Shown here: positions 10,834 to 19,531 of the stretch, piece after piece
Layout: each line of letters begins with the position of its first letter
How positions within the stretch are numbered: position 1 is the stretch's first letter
Assembly: GCF_900198195.1 (NCBI RefSeq)
Contig: NZ_LT899436.1
Location: 1,696,001 to 1,760,000, forward strand
Source of the DNA: Tenacibaculum jejuense
GTDB lineage: Bacteria > Bacteroidota > Bacteroidia > Flavobacteriales > Flavobacteriaceae
Direction of reading: 5' to 3'
Length of the DNA stretch: 64,000 nucleotides
Made by a program: the position numbers and the translations under genes
Notes under the pieces: generated by a model
Databases searched by the model: none
Told to the model about the DNA's origin: nothing
What the model saw: only the letters and a program-made list of their open reading frames with translations

Positions 10834-11258
10834 CGGAAAATAAAATTTATAGAACACGATACTTAATTAATTTGAGTTTGATGTAACTAAAGGTTGTTAG
10901 TTCGATATAGAATTCTGAAAGAGTTTTATGTTGAAAACCTATTGTGCATTTGGAGTGAAATTCTGTCAATTCGAGTGATTTTTCGAAATGAAATGACGAA
11001 AAATTGTATCGAGAATAAGAATTTTAACTTAGAAATAGTTCTCGATACACTTTTTTAGCTTCGCTAGGTGTCTTCAATTAAAATATATTTTGATTTCGCC
11101 AATCTCAAAAGCACTCGAACTGACAATTTGGGATTATGTATGTTTCTAAATGCACAACGGGTGTTAAAAATAAATTTTTAATGGTCAAAAATTACACCAA
11201 TTAACAATCCTAAACTCTTAATATAAACGAACTCATATTAATTAAAAACTATTTTTAT
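10834..11258. other. Intergenic region carrying a nested palindromic element
   Basis: 425 bases between the kinase gene and the end of the beta-mannosidase gene. No ORF of note. It is dominated by the nested inverted repeats described at 10942-11157. The rest (11158-11258) is AT-rich and has only a weak hairpin, TTAAAAAT/ATTTTTAA. Confidence 0.6.
10942..11157. repeat. Nested inverted repeat, MITE-like or intergenic palindromic element
   Basis: Three pairs of arms are nested around one centre. Outer: TTGTGCATTT (10942-10951) and AAATGCACAA (11148-11157). Middle: TGTCAATTCGAGTG (10964-10977) and CACTCGAACTGACA (11112-11125), one mismatch. Inner: TGTATCGAGAA (11005-11015) and TTCTCGATACA (11039-11049), perfect. 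The local composition is richer in G+C than the surrounding intergenic DNA. It encodes no protein. Such layouts are typical of non-autonomous palindromic repeats in Bacteroidota intergenic DNA; whether it is multicopy cannot be seen here. Confidence 0.65.
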
Positions 11259-13853
11259 TTAGTATGAAACTTCAGGATTGTAGGTATCGACTAAACTAGA
11301 TACTTTTAATTCTTTTTTGAAATCTGCTAAAGTTTTGAAGTTTCCTTTTTGAATAGTTATTGTTTTTTCTGTATTAGGTTCCATGGTAAAATAATTATCA
11401 GAGAAATTTTCATCAAAGTTTCCAGAAGCAAAAACACCGATAGCTAGTTTTTTAGTTTTTAAACTAACAATATATTCTGTGTCATTTTCAGAAACATTAA
11501 AAGTAATTTCTGGTTCAGGCAAATCTAAAGTCTTAAAAGGAACTAAATAATGTTGTTTTTTAGCAATAGTAGTTCCACCAACTTTTAAAGAAGCACTTAA
11601 GTAAGCTGTTTTCCATTGTGATGAGAATTCTTCTAATTTTTCTTTTAATATAGAAAGATAACTCTTAGAAGCATTAGCTTTTATTTCAACACTTTCATTC
11701 CATGATGTGATCACTTCTCCATCAAAACTTAATAAATCTACCTTTAATTCACCTTTTTGATTTGCTAAATCATCAGTAGCGATAAAAACGTTTACTCCAT
11801 TTTCTTTTTTATCAAAACTAACAATCGTTTTTTCAAAAGACTTTTTTACACCATAATGTAAAGCTTTCCATTTTCCGTAATAATCAATACTAGACCAAGA
11901 AGCAACTGGCCAACAATCGTTAATTTGCCAATATAACGATCCCATACAACGGTATCTATTTTTTCGATGTGCTTCAATTCCAGTTGTAATTCCGTAAGCT
12001 TGTAATAAATGACTAACATGTAAAAAGCTAGCAAAATCTTTAGGCTTTTTATAATGTCTAAGCATATATTCTTCAATAGTACCATTTCCAATACTAGAAC
12101 GCTGATGTGATTTCATTACTTCTGAAAAAATATCATGATCTTCTGGAATTGTATATTTATTTACAGTAGCCAATTCTGGAAAAGATTGAAAACCGAATTC
12201 CGACATAAATCTAGGAATCTTAACATTATAGTTTTCAAATGGTTCTTTTCCCCACCAAACGCCCCAATAATGTGCGTCTCCATCGGTGTGAGATTCTGGA
12301 ACTCCTAATTCACTACTTGGCGAAGAAGCCCAATATTCTCTATCTGAATCATAACCTTTTACAGCTTCTGGTAAAACTTTATGAAAAATATCTGTATAAG
12401 CTTTCCATATCGTATTTGCAGCTTTTTCTGATTGTTCTTTAGTTACTTGTTGTTTCCAACCCCAACGTTCCCAAGCAGATAAAACTTCATTATTTCCACA
12501 CCATAAAGCAATAGAAGTATGGTTACGTAATCTTTTGATATTATCAATGGCTTCTTGTTTTACACTTTCAAGAAAATCATCATCGCCAGGATACATTGCA
12601 CAAGCAAACATAAAATCTTGCCAAACCAATAATCCTTTCTTATCACATAAATCATAAAAGGTTTTATTTTCGTAAACACCACCTCCCCAAACACGAATCA
12701 TATTCATATTAGCGTCTTTTGCTGAATTCAAAATATGCTCGTAGTTTGATTGTTTTACTCGAGGTAAAAAGATATCCTGAGGAATATAATTTGCTCCTTT
12801 CATAAAAGTTGGTTTCCCATTTACAGTGAAGTAAAAAGAGCTTCCAATACTATCTTTTTCACGAATTAATTCTATTGTTCGTATACCGATTTGATGTGAT
12901 TTAGCATCTGAATGATTTTTATGGCTTATTTTAACTTTTACGTCATATAAATGTTGTTTTCCCATACCATTTGGCCACCAAAGTTTCGGATTCTTAATTT
13001 CAAATGGAATGGTAAATGTATTCTTATTTATTACTAAAGATTTTTCTTCTGTTTTTACTAACGTGTCATTTACAAAAATTTCAAAAACGCTTTTTTCAAT
13101 TTCTTTGGAACTATTGATTTCTATTTCTGCTGAAAGTTGTGCAGTTTCCCCTATGTTTTTTTGACGGATAAACACATCGTCAACTTTAAAGTTATCCCAA
13201 CTTCTTAAAATCACAGATCTCCAGATTCCTGAAGAAACTAATCTTGGTCCCCAATCCCAACCGAAATGATATCCAGCTTTTCTAGAAAATATACTTACTT
13301 TTTTCTCTCCTTCAACTTTCCCAATCTTGGCTAAATCGTTATCAGAAACTGTAATTTCATAATCGATGGCATCATATTTTTCAATTCCTTTTTTAATTGG
13401 AGATTCTAATATTACACGTAATTCGTTTTTACCTTCTTTTACATAAGGTTTACAATTGATCGTATATCTTCTGAACATATTATCAGAAGTCATAATTTCT
13501 TGATTGTTCAGAAATACTTTTGAGTAGGTGTCAATTCCTAAAAATTCTAACTCAATGTTTTCTTTAGAAAAATCTTCTTTAGAAACTTCGAAACTCGTTT
13601 TATATTCCCAATCACTTTTGTCGATCCATTGCACATCATGTTCGTTTAATCGATAAAAAGGATTTTCAATGTCTTTGTTGGCTAGTAAATCGGTATGAAC
13701 TGTTCCTGGAACTGTAGCATTTTTCCATAAAGTATCGTTAGTTTTTTTGAACGTCCAATTTTGATCAAGTTTCATTTCTTTTACGATTGATTCTTTACAT
13801 CCAGTGAGTAACATTAGTATAGCAGAAATAAAGAAGAACTGAGTTAATTTCAT
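11259..13853 (-). CDS. Glycoside hydrolase family 2 beta-mannosidase, lipoprotein
   Basis: 864 residues starting with a lipoprotein signal whose lipobox cysteine is Cys19 (LLTGC). Family GH2 layout: sugar-binding jelly-roll domain (~30-215), Ig-like domain (~220-330), TIM barrel (~335-680) and C-terminal Ig-like domains. The catalytic pair is visible: acid/base Glu456 in LWCGNNE and nucleophile Glu552 in MSEFGFQS; the WCGNNE motif and overall length favour beta-mannosidase over beta-galactosidase. It should release terminal beta-mannose at the cell surface or in the periplasm. It is monocistronic here, with no SusC/SusD genes beside it, so this is not an evident polysaccharide utilisation locus. 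Confidence 0.9.
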   Translation of the reverse strand: MKLTQFFFISAILMLLTGCKESIVKEMKLDQNWTFKKTNDTLWKNATVPGTVHTDLLANKDIENPFYRLNEHDVQWIDKSDWEYKTSFEVSKEDFSKENIELEFLGIDTYSKVFLNNQEIMTSDNMFRRYTINCKPYVKEGKNELRVILESPIKKGIEKYDAIDYEITVSDNDLAKIGKVEGEKKVSIFSRKAGYHFGWDWGPRLVSSGIWRSVILRSWDNFKVDDVFIRQKNIGETAQLSAEIEINSSKEIEKSVFEIFVNDTLVKTEEKSLVINKNTFTIPFEIKNPKLWWPNGMGKQHLYDVKVKISHKNHSDAKSHQIGIRTIELIREKDSIGSSFYFTVNGKPTFMKGANYIPQDIFLPRVKQSNYEHILNSAKDANMNMIRVWGGGVYENKTFYDLCDKKGLLVWQDFMFACAMYPGDDDFLESVKQEAIDNIKRLRNHTSIALWCGNNEVLSAWERWGWKQQVTKEQSEKAANTIWKAYTDIFHKVLPEAVKGYDSDREYWASSPSSELGVPESHTDGDAHYWGVWWGKEPFENYNVKIPRFMSEFGFQSFPELATVNKYTIPEDHDIFSEVMKSHQRSSIGNGTIEEYMLRHYKKPKDFASFLHVSHLLQAYGITTGIEAHRKNRYRCMGSLYWQINDCWPVASWSSIDYYGKWKALHYGVKKSFEKTIVSFDKKENGVNVFIATDDLANQKGELKVDLLSFDGEVITSWNESVEIKANASKSYLSILKEKLEEFSSQWKTAYLSASLKVGGTTIAKKQHYLVPFKTLDLPEPEITFNVSENDTEYIVSLKTKKLAIGVFASGNFDENFSDNYFTMEPNTEKTITIQKGNFKTLADFKKELKVSSLVDTYNPEVSY

Positions 13854-13955
13854 TATTTGGTGGTTTGTTGTTTGGTTGAGCTAATAAATATATATAAAAC
13901 CAGTTACTTAAGTTTTTAATATTCTCGCATTATTTGAACAAAAATTAACTCAGTA

Positions 13956-13994
13956 AAAAGAAAAACCTTATCCAAATAGTATGAATAAGGTTTT
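13956..13994 (-). terminator. Terminator of the YHS gene cluster
   Basis: Read on the minus strand, AAAACCTTAT pairs with ATAAGGTTTT (13985-13994 with 13962-13971) and is followed by TTTTTCTTTTT. It sits 26 bases after the stop of the YHS-domain gene. Confidence 0.8.
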
Positions 13995-14019
13995 CAATTT
14001 AAAACAAAGAAGTATCGAC

Positions 14020-14490
14020 TTAATTATAAGTACCCTTTAACTTTTTCCAATTTTTATTGGCAACTTTCACAAGTTTCTTGTCATCGTTTTCTTTTAACCA
14101 TAGTTGTTTAGCATCTAACTCTACATTATTAAGAAACAGATAGTATTTACCGTTATAAACTAGAAATTTATTCGGATCTACTCTAAATTTAGCTCCTGCA
14201 TAAGTACCAAAAGCACAATATCCCCCGTACTGTGGAAGGTACTTCGCAGGATTCTTATCAAAAGTAGTTTTTTGTTGAGCTGATGTGAAATAATACACAA
14301 CACCTTCGTGAGTAGATTTATAATTTTTATTTCCTCTTTGCGCTAAATTTAAATCTAAGTAAGAAACAGGACTGTAACCTTGCAAAGCGATATTACTATT
14401 GTCGATATTATTAGCTTTTTTGTCTTGACTGAATGCTGAAATACTTAAAAGAAATAATCCAGCGATTGTTAATGATTTTAAAATTTTCAT
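14020..14490 (-). CDS. Secreted YHS-domain protein
   Basis: 156 residues with an N-terminal signal peptide (cleavage after about ISAFS). The body is a YHS-type domain: a GYSPVSYLD start, then YYFTSAQQKTTFDKNPAKYLPQYGGYCAFG, containing the single cysteine in GGYCAFG, followed by VYNGKYYLFLNN. YHS domains are small, often metal-associated modules of uncertain role in secreted bacterial proteins. It is the last gene of a cluster with the SPW-like and SnoaL-like genes and is followed by a terminator. The start is the ATG beginning the hydrophobic signal. Confidence 0.8.
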   Translation of the reverse strand: MKILKSLTIAGLFLLSISAFSQDKKANNIDNSNIALQGYSPVSYLDLNLAQRGNKNYKSTHEGVVYYFTSAQQKTTFDKNPAKYLPQYGGYCAFGTYAGAKFRVDPNKFLVYNGKYYLFLNNVELDAKQLWLKENDDKKLVKVANKNWKKLKGTYN

Positions 14491-14523
14491 AATGTTATAA
14501 TTTTGAGTTTGTGATTTGAGTTA

Positions 14524-14877
14524 TTAAATATTTGTTTGGGGTTTGTGTGCACTTACAACTAGTAAAACAGCAGCTCCGTTAATCCAGTAGAAGTAAGCAT
14601 CAATTCCTTTAAATGAGAATAAAAAAGGAACGAGTACAAATGTTAATCCGACTAAAAAATCTACTGTTAAATGGAATTTATAGGATAGTACTTTTAAAAT
14701 TCCTAAGTGATGATCGGTAAGAACAGTTAAAACAAAAGCAGCTATACCAGTAATTACTGAAATCCAAAGTGCTAAAGGATTTGTTTTTCCTAATTCTAAT
14801 AAAAAAGGCAATGCAATTAGTGCTATTGCTACAGGATAATCTAAAAATGCGTGAATTCTTTTAGTAACAAATTTCAT
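14524..14877 (-). CDS. SPW-repeat-like four-helix membrane protein
   Basis: 117 residues with four predicted membrane helices (about 12-30, 35-53, 69-87, 93-110). The pattern of paired helices with a charged HHLGILK...KFHLTVDF turn resembles the SPW family of small inner-membrane proteins, whose role is unknown. It lies 11 bases after the SnoaL-like gene and 33 bases before the YHS gene, so the three probably share a transcript. Confidence 0.6.
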   Translation of the reverse strand: MKFVTKRIHAFLDYPVAIALIALPFLLELGKTNPLALWISVITGIAAFVLTVLTDHHLGILKVLSYKFHLTVDFLVGLTFVLVPFLFSFKGIDAYFYWINGAAVLLVVSAHKPQTNI

Positions 14878-14888
14878 AGTATTTACTT

Positions 14889-15242
14889 TTAATTAGCGTT
14901 AAAATATGCTTCACGAATTACCTGTCCTTCAGCATTCCATTCTCTTTGAATGATTTCATGCCAATAGATTTTCGATCCGTCTTTCATGTCAAAATCAAAA
15001 GTGAATTCAGATGCCGAGTTGTTACCATCAACTATAGAATTATGATGTGTAATTCCATTTACGTTAGCTATTGCTCCTAAAAATCCTTCCATTTTTTCAA
15101 CCATTTGTAATTTTGTGTTTGTGGTTGAATTTGAATAATCTGAAGTTGCAGCATTGTCTGCGAAAAATGTTTTAACTGCGTTTACTATATCTCCTTGAGA
15201 TACCATATTATCTATGCGTTGTACTTGATCTTTAATATTCAT
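14889..15242 (-). CDS. SnoaL-like (NTF2-fold) protein
   Basis: 117 residues without signal or membrane segment. The pattern of an N-terminal helix followed by curved sheet strands (EFTFDFDMKDGSKIYWHEIIQREW) and a helix with VKTFFADNAATSDYSNS matches SnoaL-like polyketide-cyclase/NTF2-fold proteins. The substrate is unknown and the fold is also used for non-enzymatic binding. It is the first gene of the three-gene cluster, directly behind the AraC-type regulator on the same strand; co-regulation is inference from position. Confidence 0.65.
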   Translation of the reverse strand: MNIKDQVQRIDNMVSQGDIVNAVKTFFADNAATSDYSNSTTNTKLQMVEKMEGFLGAIANVNGITHHNSIVDGNNSASEFTFDFDMKDGSKIYWHEIIQREWNAEGQVIREAYFNAN

Positions 15243-15320
15243 TTTAAATAATTTTAAATGGGTTATTAATCTGATACAAAGATCAATCAGAAGTAGGAGG
15301 AAGGAGGTACAAAAAAGGAG

Positions 15321-16367
15321 CTACCTATTGTACTTTTTTAAAAAGTCGGTTGGTGTAAGTTTAGTATGAAGTTTAAAAAATGAAGAAAAATGATTGGCTT
15401 CTTCAAAGCCTAAGAAGTAAGCAATGTTTTTAATTTTATCGCCTTGTAAAAGTAATTCTTTTGAAGTTCGAATAATTTCTTGACGAATTAATTGTCCCAT
15501 AGAAGCATTTAAATTCTGACGAACTTTTTTAGCTAATGTCTTTTCAGAAATATGCATTTGATCTGCATAAAAAGAGAGTTTTTTTTCTGAAGTGTGAAAT
15601 TCTTGTATAAGTTTGAATAAATCATTTTCGAAATGATCATCTAATTGATATCCTATTTCATCTCGAAATTCACTAGGAGTAATTCCAGTATTTTTCTTGA
15701 AGTTTTTATTGAAGTAAGCAACGTCTTTATAACCTTGTTCATAAGCAATTTCTTTAATAGAACTATCTGTAAAAGCAATTAGTTTTTGGTCTTCGATTAG
15801 ACGTTTTTTAGTTTGTAATTTTTTTACAGTAACTCCAATTTTATTCTTTAATAAGTAATTTATATTCTGATTATTCTTACTTATTTTTTGAACGAGTTCG
15901 CTTACAGAAAGATGGTTTTTAAATTCTTGATCGATAACTTCCTTTACATCAAAAATAACTTGATATTCTTTTTTGTCAGCATTAAAAGGATTTTGCCAAT
16001 ACCACTGATTTATGGAGATATCAATAATATCTTTTGGAGATGAAAAAATAGTGTTTTGTAAGTATTCCTGACAATCTTTACATTCTAAATAATCAATATA
16101 TCCAAGAGAAATTAAATGCTTGAATAGAATTCGTACATCTTGACTTTCGAATAAAACCTGATTGTCAAATTCTATTTTTCTAACCGTAAAAGAATCTGAT
16201 GAGAATTTAATGTATTGCCCTTTTTCTAAAAAGATAAGTTTATCATCCCAATTCAAATAGTTTTTAAAATCAACCTGAATAGTTCCTTGTCCTTCTATGA
16301 TATGAAAGAGTGTATAGGATTCAATAAAATAAATCTTATTGATTTCGGGATTAAACTTAGAAACCAT
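15321..16367 (-). CDS. AraC-family regulator with two tandem DNA-binding domains
   Basis: 348 residues. Residues 1-130 look like a cupin-type sensing domain (EGQGTIQVDF...FLEKGQYIKF) with a CKDC pair at 97-100. Two AraC-type helix-turn-helix domains follow: the first at ~138-240 (SSIKEIAYEQGYKDVAYFNKNFKK then GITPSEFR) and the second at ~246-348 (KIKNIAYFLGF..ANHFSSFFK then LTPTDFLKKY). Ordinary family members have one such domain of about 100 residues. It lies upstream of the SnoaL/SPW/YHS cluster on the same strand with a 78-base gap, so that cluster is the first place to look for its targets. Confidence 0.85.
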   Translation of the reverse strand: MVSKFNPEINKIYFIESYTLFHIIEGQGTIQVDFKNYLNWDDKLIFLEKGQYIKFSSDSFTVRKIEFDNQVLFESQDVRILFKHLISLGYIDYLECKDCQEYLQNTIFSSPKDIIDISINQWYWQNPFNADKKEYQVIFDVKEVIDQEFKNHLSVSELVQKISKNNQNINYLLKNKIGVTVKKLQTKKRLIEDQKLIAFTDSSIKEIAYEQGYKDVAYFNKNFKKNTGITPSEFRDEIGYQLDDHFENDLFKLIQEFHTSEKKLSFYADQMHISEKTLAKKVRQNLNASMGQLIRQEIIRTSKELLLQGDKIKNIAYFLGFEEANHFSSFFKLHTKLTPTDFLKKYNR

Positions 16368-16414
16368 AAATTCTTTTTTACAACAGTAAAGATATATTAT
16401 TTCAAATAATCGGA

Positions 16415-17071
16415 TTAAAATACACCTAAACCGAAAGTTTGTTCATAATGCCACTTTTCCTCTTTCTTTGAGAAGAATATAAGTGCATTAAAACCACAAG
16501 TTCCTCTTCCTATATAAGTGTACTTAAAAAATCCATAGTTATGTTTTGGAGAATAATAAACTCTGGAAAAATACATAAAACCTACATTTAATATGGAATC
16601 TTGTTTACCAAATCTAGAAGTATTTATGTTTCTGAGTTCTGCCTGTTTTTTAGTCAAAAATTCAACTCTTTTTTGTTTTAGAAGTTCGGGGTTAAATTGT
16701 AAAGAAACCAGCTTTTCAGAGTTTTTTATAACTTCATAAGCTTTAGAAGTTTCTCCTAATTTTCGTTTAACATAGCTTTTAGTTTCTTCCTCTAAAAATA
16801 ATTCATCAAGATAATTATCTTTTAAAAGTACTATTTTCTGAATGGTATCTCTTTCTTCTATAGAAGACAATCTGTGTTTATTGACTTTATATTTCTTATT
16901 GTTTTTATTTGATAAGCGATAGTCAGGATAGCATAGTTCTATAGTATATATACTATCTAAAAGACTATTAATAATTTGTGTTTCACTAGAAACTTGAATC
17001 TGTTGATTGTATTTTGTAGTGGAACAACTAACTAAAACAATAAAATTTAAAAGAAGAAATATAGTTTTCAA
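16415..17071 (-). CDS. Uncharacterised lipoprotein downstream of TonB receptor
   Basis: 218 residues with an SPII signal (lipobox LVSC, Cys16). I recognise no domain. The interior is rich in charged residues and Tyr, and the C-terminal third (YFSRVYYSPKHNYGFFKYTYIGRGTCG) is predicted beta. It begins six bases after the stop of the TonB-dependent receptor and is therefore likely co-transcribed with it and the M23 peptidase. It may be an accessory surface lipoprotein of that receptor; this is inference. Confidence 0.7.
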   Translation of the reverse strand: MKTIFLLLNFIVLVSCSTTKYNQQIQVSSETQIINSLLDSIYTIELCYPDYRLSNKNNKKYKVNKHRLSSIEERDTIQKIVLLKDNYLDELFLEEETKSYVKRKLGETSKAYEVIKNSEKLVSLQFNPELLKQKRVEFLTKKQAELRNINTSRFGKQDSILNVGFMYFSRVYYSPKHNYGFFKYTYIGRGTCGFNALIFFSKKEEKWHYEQTFGLGVF

Positions 17072-17077
17072 AACACT

Positions 17078-19525
17078 TTAAAACTTCATTTTCAGTTTAA
17101 CATTTAGTACACGACCTGTCATAAAATTAGGAATACCAAATTGACGTTTACTAAAAACATCTCTTACCCAAGTATTGGTAATAGAGTTTTGAATATCAAA
17201 CATATTGAATAACTCAATACCAGCAGTTAGTTCTTTAAAATTAGTTAAGAATCCGTTTGTAGCTTTCTTATTAGCGTCAACAAAAATATAAGAAACTCCT
17301 AAATCTGCACGTCGGTAATCACGAAGTCTATTTTGAAAATCATAAGGATCAGCATAAGCTGGTGCACCGCCAGGAACTCCTGTATTGTAGACTAAATTTA
17401 AGTAAGCTTTTAAATCTGGTAAGTTTGGTACATAATCTTGAAATAAGACACCAAGCTTTATTCTTTGATCTGTAGGACGAGCAATATATCCTCGATTATT
17501 AATATTTTCTTCTGTTTTTAAGAAACCAAAGCTTACCCAACTATCGCTACCAGGAATAAACTCTCCGTTTAATCGCATATCTAAACCGTATGCATAAGCA
17601 TCAGTAACATTATCGGCTCTGTAGCGAATACGAACATTATCGATAGAATAAGCGTTAACATCACTTAAATCTTTATAATATAATTCAGTGGTAAGCTTAA
17701 AAGGTCTGTCCCAAAGTTTAAAACTATAATCATTACCCAATACCATATGAATTGCCTTTTGAGCTTTAGTATTCGGATTTACTTGACCATCAAAACCTCT
17801 TAATTCTCTATAAAATGGAGGTTGCGCATACAAACCACCAGAAAGTCGGAATAACATATCACTTTCCCAGTCTGGTTTAATAGCAAATTGAGCTCTAGGA
17901 CTAACTATAATTTGACTTTTTGAATTTAATCCAACTGGATTTACAGACCAATGTTGAGCTCTTACTCCAACATTAAACCAAATGTCATGATCATTCCAAG
18001 AAGTTTTTCTGCTGAATTGAACAAAGCCAGAAAAACGATGTGTATCAACTTCATTATCTGCTCTTACACTTTGAAAAGGTGTTATAGGACCAGTAAAAGG
18101 AACATAAGGCTGTTCGTTGATGAAGTTTGTAGCAGGAGGTCTTACAGAAAAACCAACACTATCTATTACTTCCCATTCACGAATACGATCTTTAATATTT
18201 TCTGTTTGATATTTTACACCTGCTCTCCATTCGTTATCTCCATCTTTTAAAACAGCACGAACTTGTGCACTTGTAATCAAAGCATCTAAATCGTTTCTTG
18301 CATGGTTTATTTGCGATCCTATTCCTTGTGTAAAATCTGCTTCTCCAAAATTTTCATCTCCAATATTTGTATTTACTTCTCCTAAACGATAAGCAGCAGC
18401 AATATCAAAATGCTCTTCTTCTTGTGTGTTGAAAGAAGAAAGTGTTCCTGTTAAATTAAAATCTTCAGAAACTTTATAATCTAAAGAAAGAGCACCGAAT
18501 AAAGTTTGAAATGTATCTTCTTCTTGTCCTTGATAAAATACAGTAAGCTCGATAGGATCGGCAACAGTACCAAAACGAGTACTTCTACGTAATGGTTTAT
18601 AATCATAATTATTCAATGAAAAATTCCCTAAGAAATTAATATCGATTTTATCGTTTAAAGTATAAGTTACTAGAGTTTGAATATCTGTAAAATTCGGATT
18701 GAAATCTGCTTCTATTTGTTTAGAGTTTACGAGTAAACTATTATCTCTGTAGCGTGCACTTACAACAGCGCTTAGTTTTTTATCTAAAAACACATCTTCA
18801 ACAGTAATACTTCCACCTAGTAAACTTAAGTCAACTTGAGTTTGAAATTCTTTAGGCTTCCTGTAAGTAATATCTAAAACAGAAGAAAGTTTATCACCAT
18901 ATTTGGCTTGAAAACCTCCAGCAGAGAAGTTAATATTTTGAACTAAATGGGTATTAATAAAACTCAAACCTTCTTGCTGACCAGAACGAATTAAAAACGG
19001 ACGATAAATTTCTATACCATTTACATACACCAAGTTTTCATCGAAATTACCACCTCTAACGTTATATTGAGTACTTAATTCATTGTTATTGTTTACACCA
19101 GGTAATGTCATTAAAACATTTTCTATTCCAGAATTTGCACCAACACTAGTTTCTACAGTTTTAATATTAATATCGGTAATTCCTTGAACCTCTTTCTTTC
19201 TATTCTTAATAATAATTTCCTCTAAATCCTGATTCTTAATTTCTAGAGTGGGAGAGAAGTTTATAGTTCTTACTCCTCTAGTTGTAAACTTTTTAGTAAA
19301 TGTTTTATAAGAAACATGAGAAAAGGTAACCGCTACAGTTTTTCGAACAGGTATTTTAAATTCAAAAAATCCATTTTTATCAGTGGTAGTTCCTTGTCCT
19401 AAATAAGAAATAGCAACACCTTCAATTGGGTCTTTGAATTTATTAGTAATCTTTCCTTTTACAGTTGACATTTTTTGTGCAAATATCAATGCAGGAAATA
19501 GAAGGGCAAATAGAAGTTTTTTCAA
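17078..19525 (-). CDS. TonB-dependent outer-membrane receptor with CarboxypepD_reg-like domain
   Basis: 815 residues: signal peptide (to about LIFAQ), a carboxypeptidase-regulatory-like domain (~20-105, VKGKITNKFKDPIEGVAISYL), a plug domain (~120-220, with TLPGVNNNN and QYNVRGGNFDENLVYVNG), and a 22-strand-type barrel ending in KLKMKF with terminal Phe. It imports an unidentified substrate across the outer membrane using TonB energy. There is no SusD partner, so it is not a SusCD pair. It sits between an M23 peptidase gene (6-base gap) and a lipoprotein gene (6-base gap), a conserved-looking tight arrangement. Confidence 0.9.
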   Translation of the reverse strand: MKKLLFALLFPALIFAQKMSTVKGKITNKFKDPIEGVAISYLGQGTTTDKNGFFEFKIPVRKTVAVTFSHVSYKTFTKKFTTRGVRTINFSPTLEIKNQDLEEIIIKNRKKEVQGITDINIKTVETSVGANSGIENVLMTLPGVNNNNELSTQYNVRGGNFDENLVYVNGIEIYRPFLIRSGQQEGLSFINTHLVQNINFSAGGFQAKYGDKLSSVLDITYRKPKEFQTQVDLSLLGGSITVEDVFLDKKLSAVVSARYRDNSLLVNSKQIEADFNPNFTDIQTLVTYTLNDKIDINFLGNFSLNNYDYKPLRRSTRFGTVADPIELTVFYQGQEEDTFQTLFGALSLDYKVSEDFNLTGTLSSFNTQEEEHFDIAAAYRLGEVNTNIGDENFGEADFTQGIGSQINHARNDLDALITSAQVRAVLKDGDNEWRAGVKYQTENIKDRIREWEVIDSVGFSVRPPATNFINEQPYVPFTGPITPFQSVRADNEVDTHRFSGFVQFSRKTSWNDHDIWFNVGVRAQHWSVNPVGLNSKSQIIVSPRAQFAIKPDWESDMLFRLSGGLYAQPPFYRELRGFDGQVNPNTKAQKAIHMVLGNDYSFKLWDRPFKLTTELYYKDLSDVNAYSIDNVRIRYRADNVTDAYAYGLDMRLNGEFIPGSDSWVSFGFLKTEENINNRGYIARPTDQRIKLGVLFQDYVPNLPDLKAYLNLVYNTGVPGGAPAYADPYDFQNRLRDYRRADLGVSYIFVDANKKATNGFLTNFKELTAGIELFNMFDIQNSITNTWVRDVFSKRQFGIPNFMTGRVLNVKLKMKF

Positions 19526-19531
19526 AATGAT

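Noticed and set aside
11100..11180. Integron attC-like look of the sequence around CACAACGGGTGTT.
   Set aside because: No paired core sites, no integrase gene and no cassette array; explained better as the outer arm of the palindromic element.
11259..13853. A polysaccharide utilisation locus around the beta-mannosidase.
   Set aside because: There is no SusC/SusD pair or other carbohydrate enzyme beside it; the TonB receptor at 17-19.5 kb has no SusD partner and belongs to a different unit.
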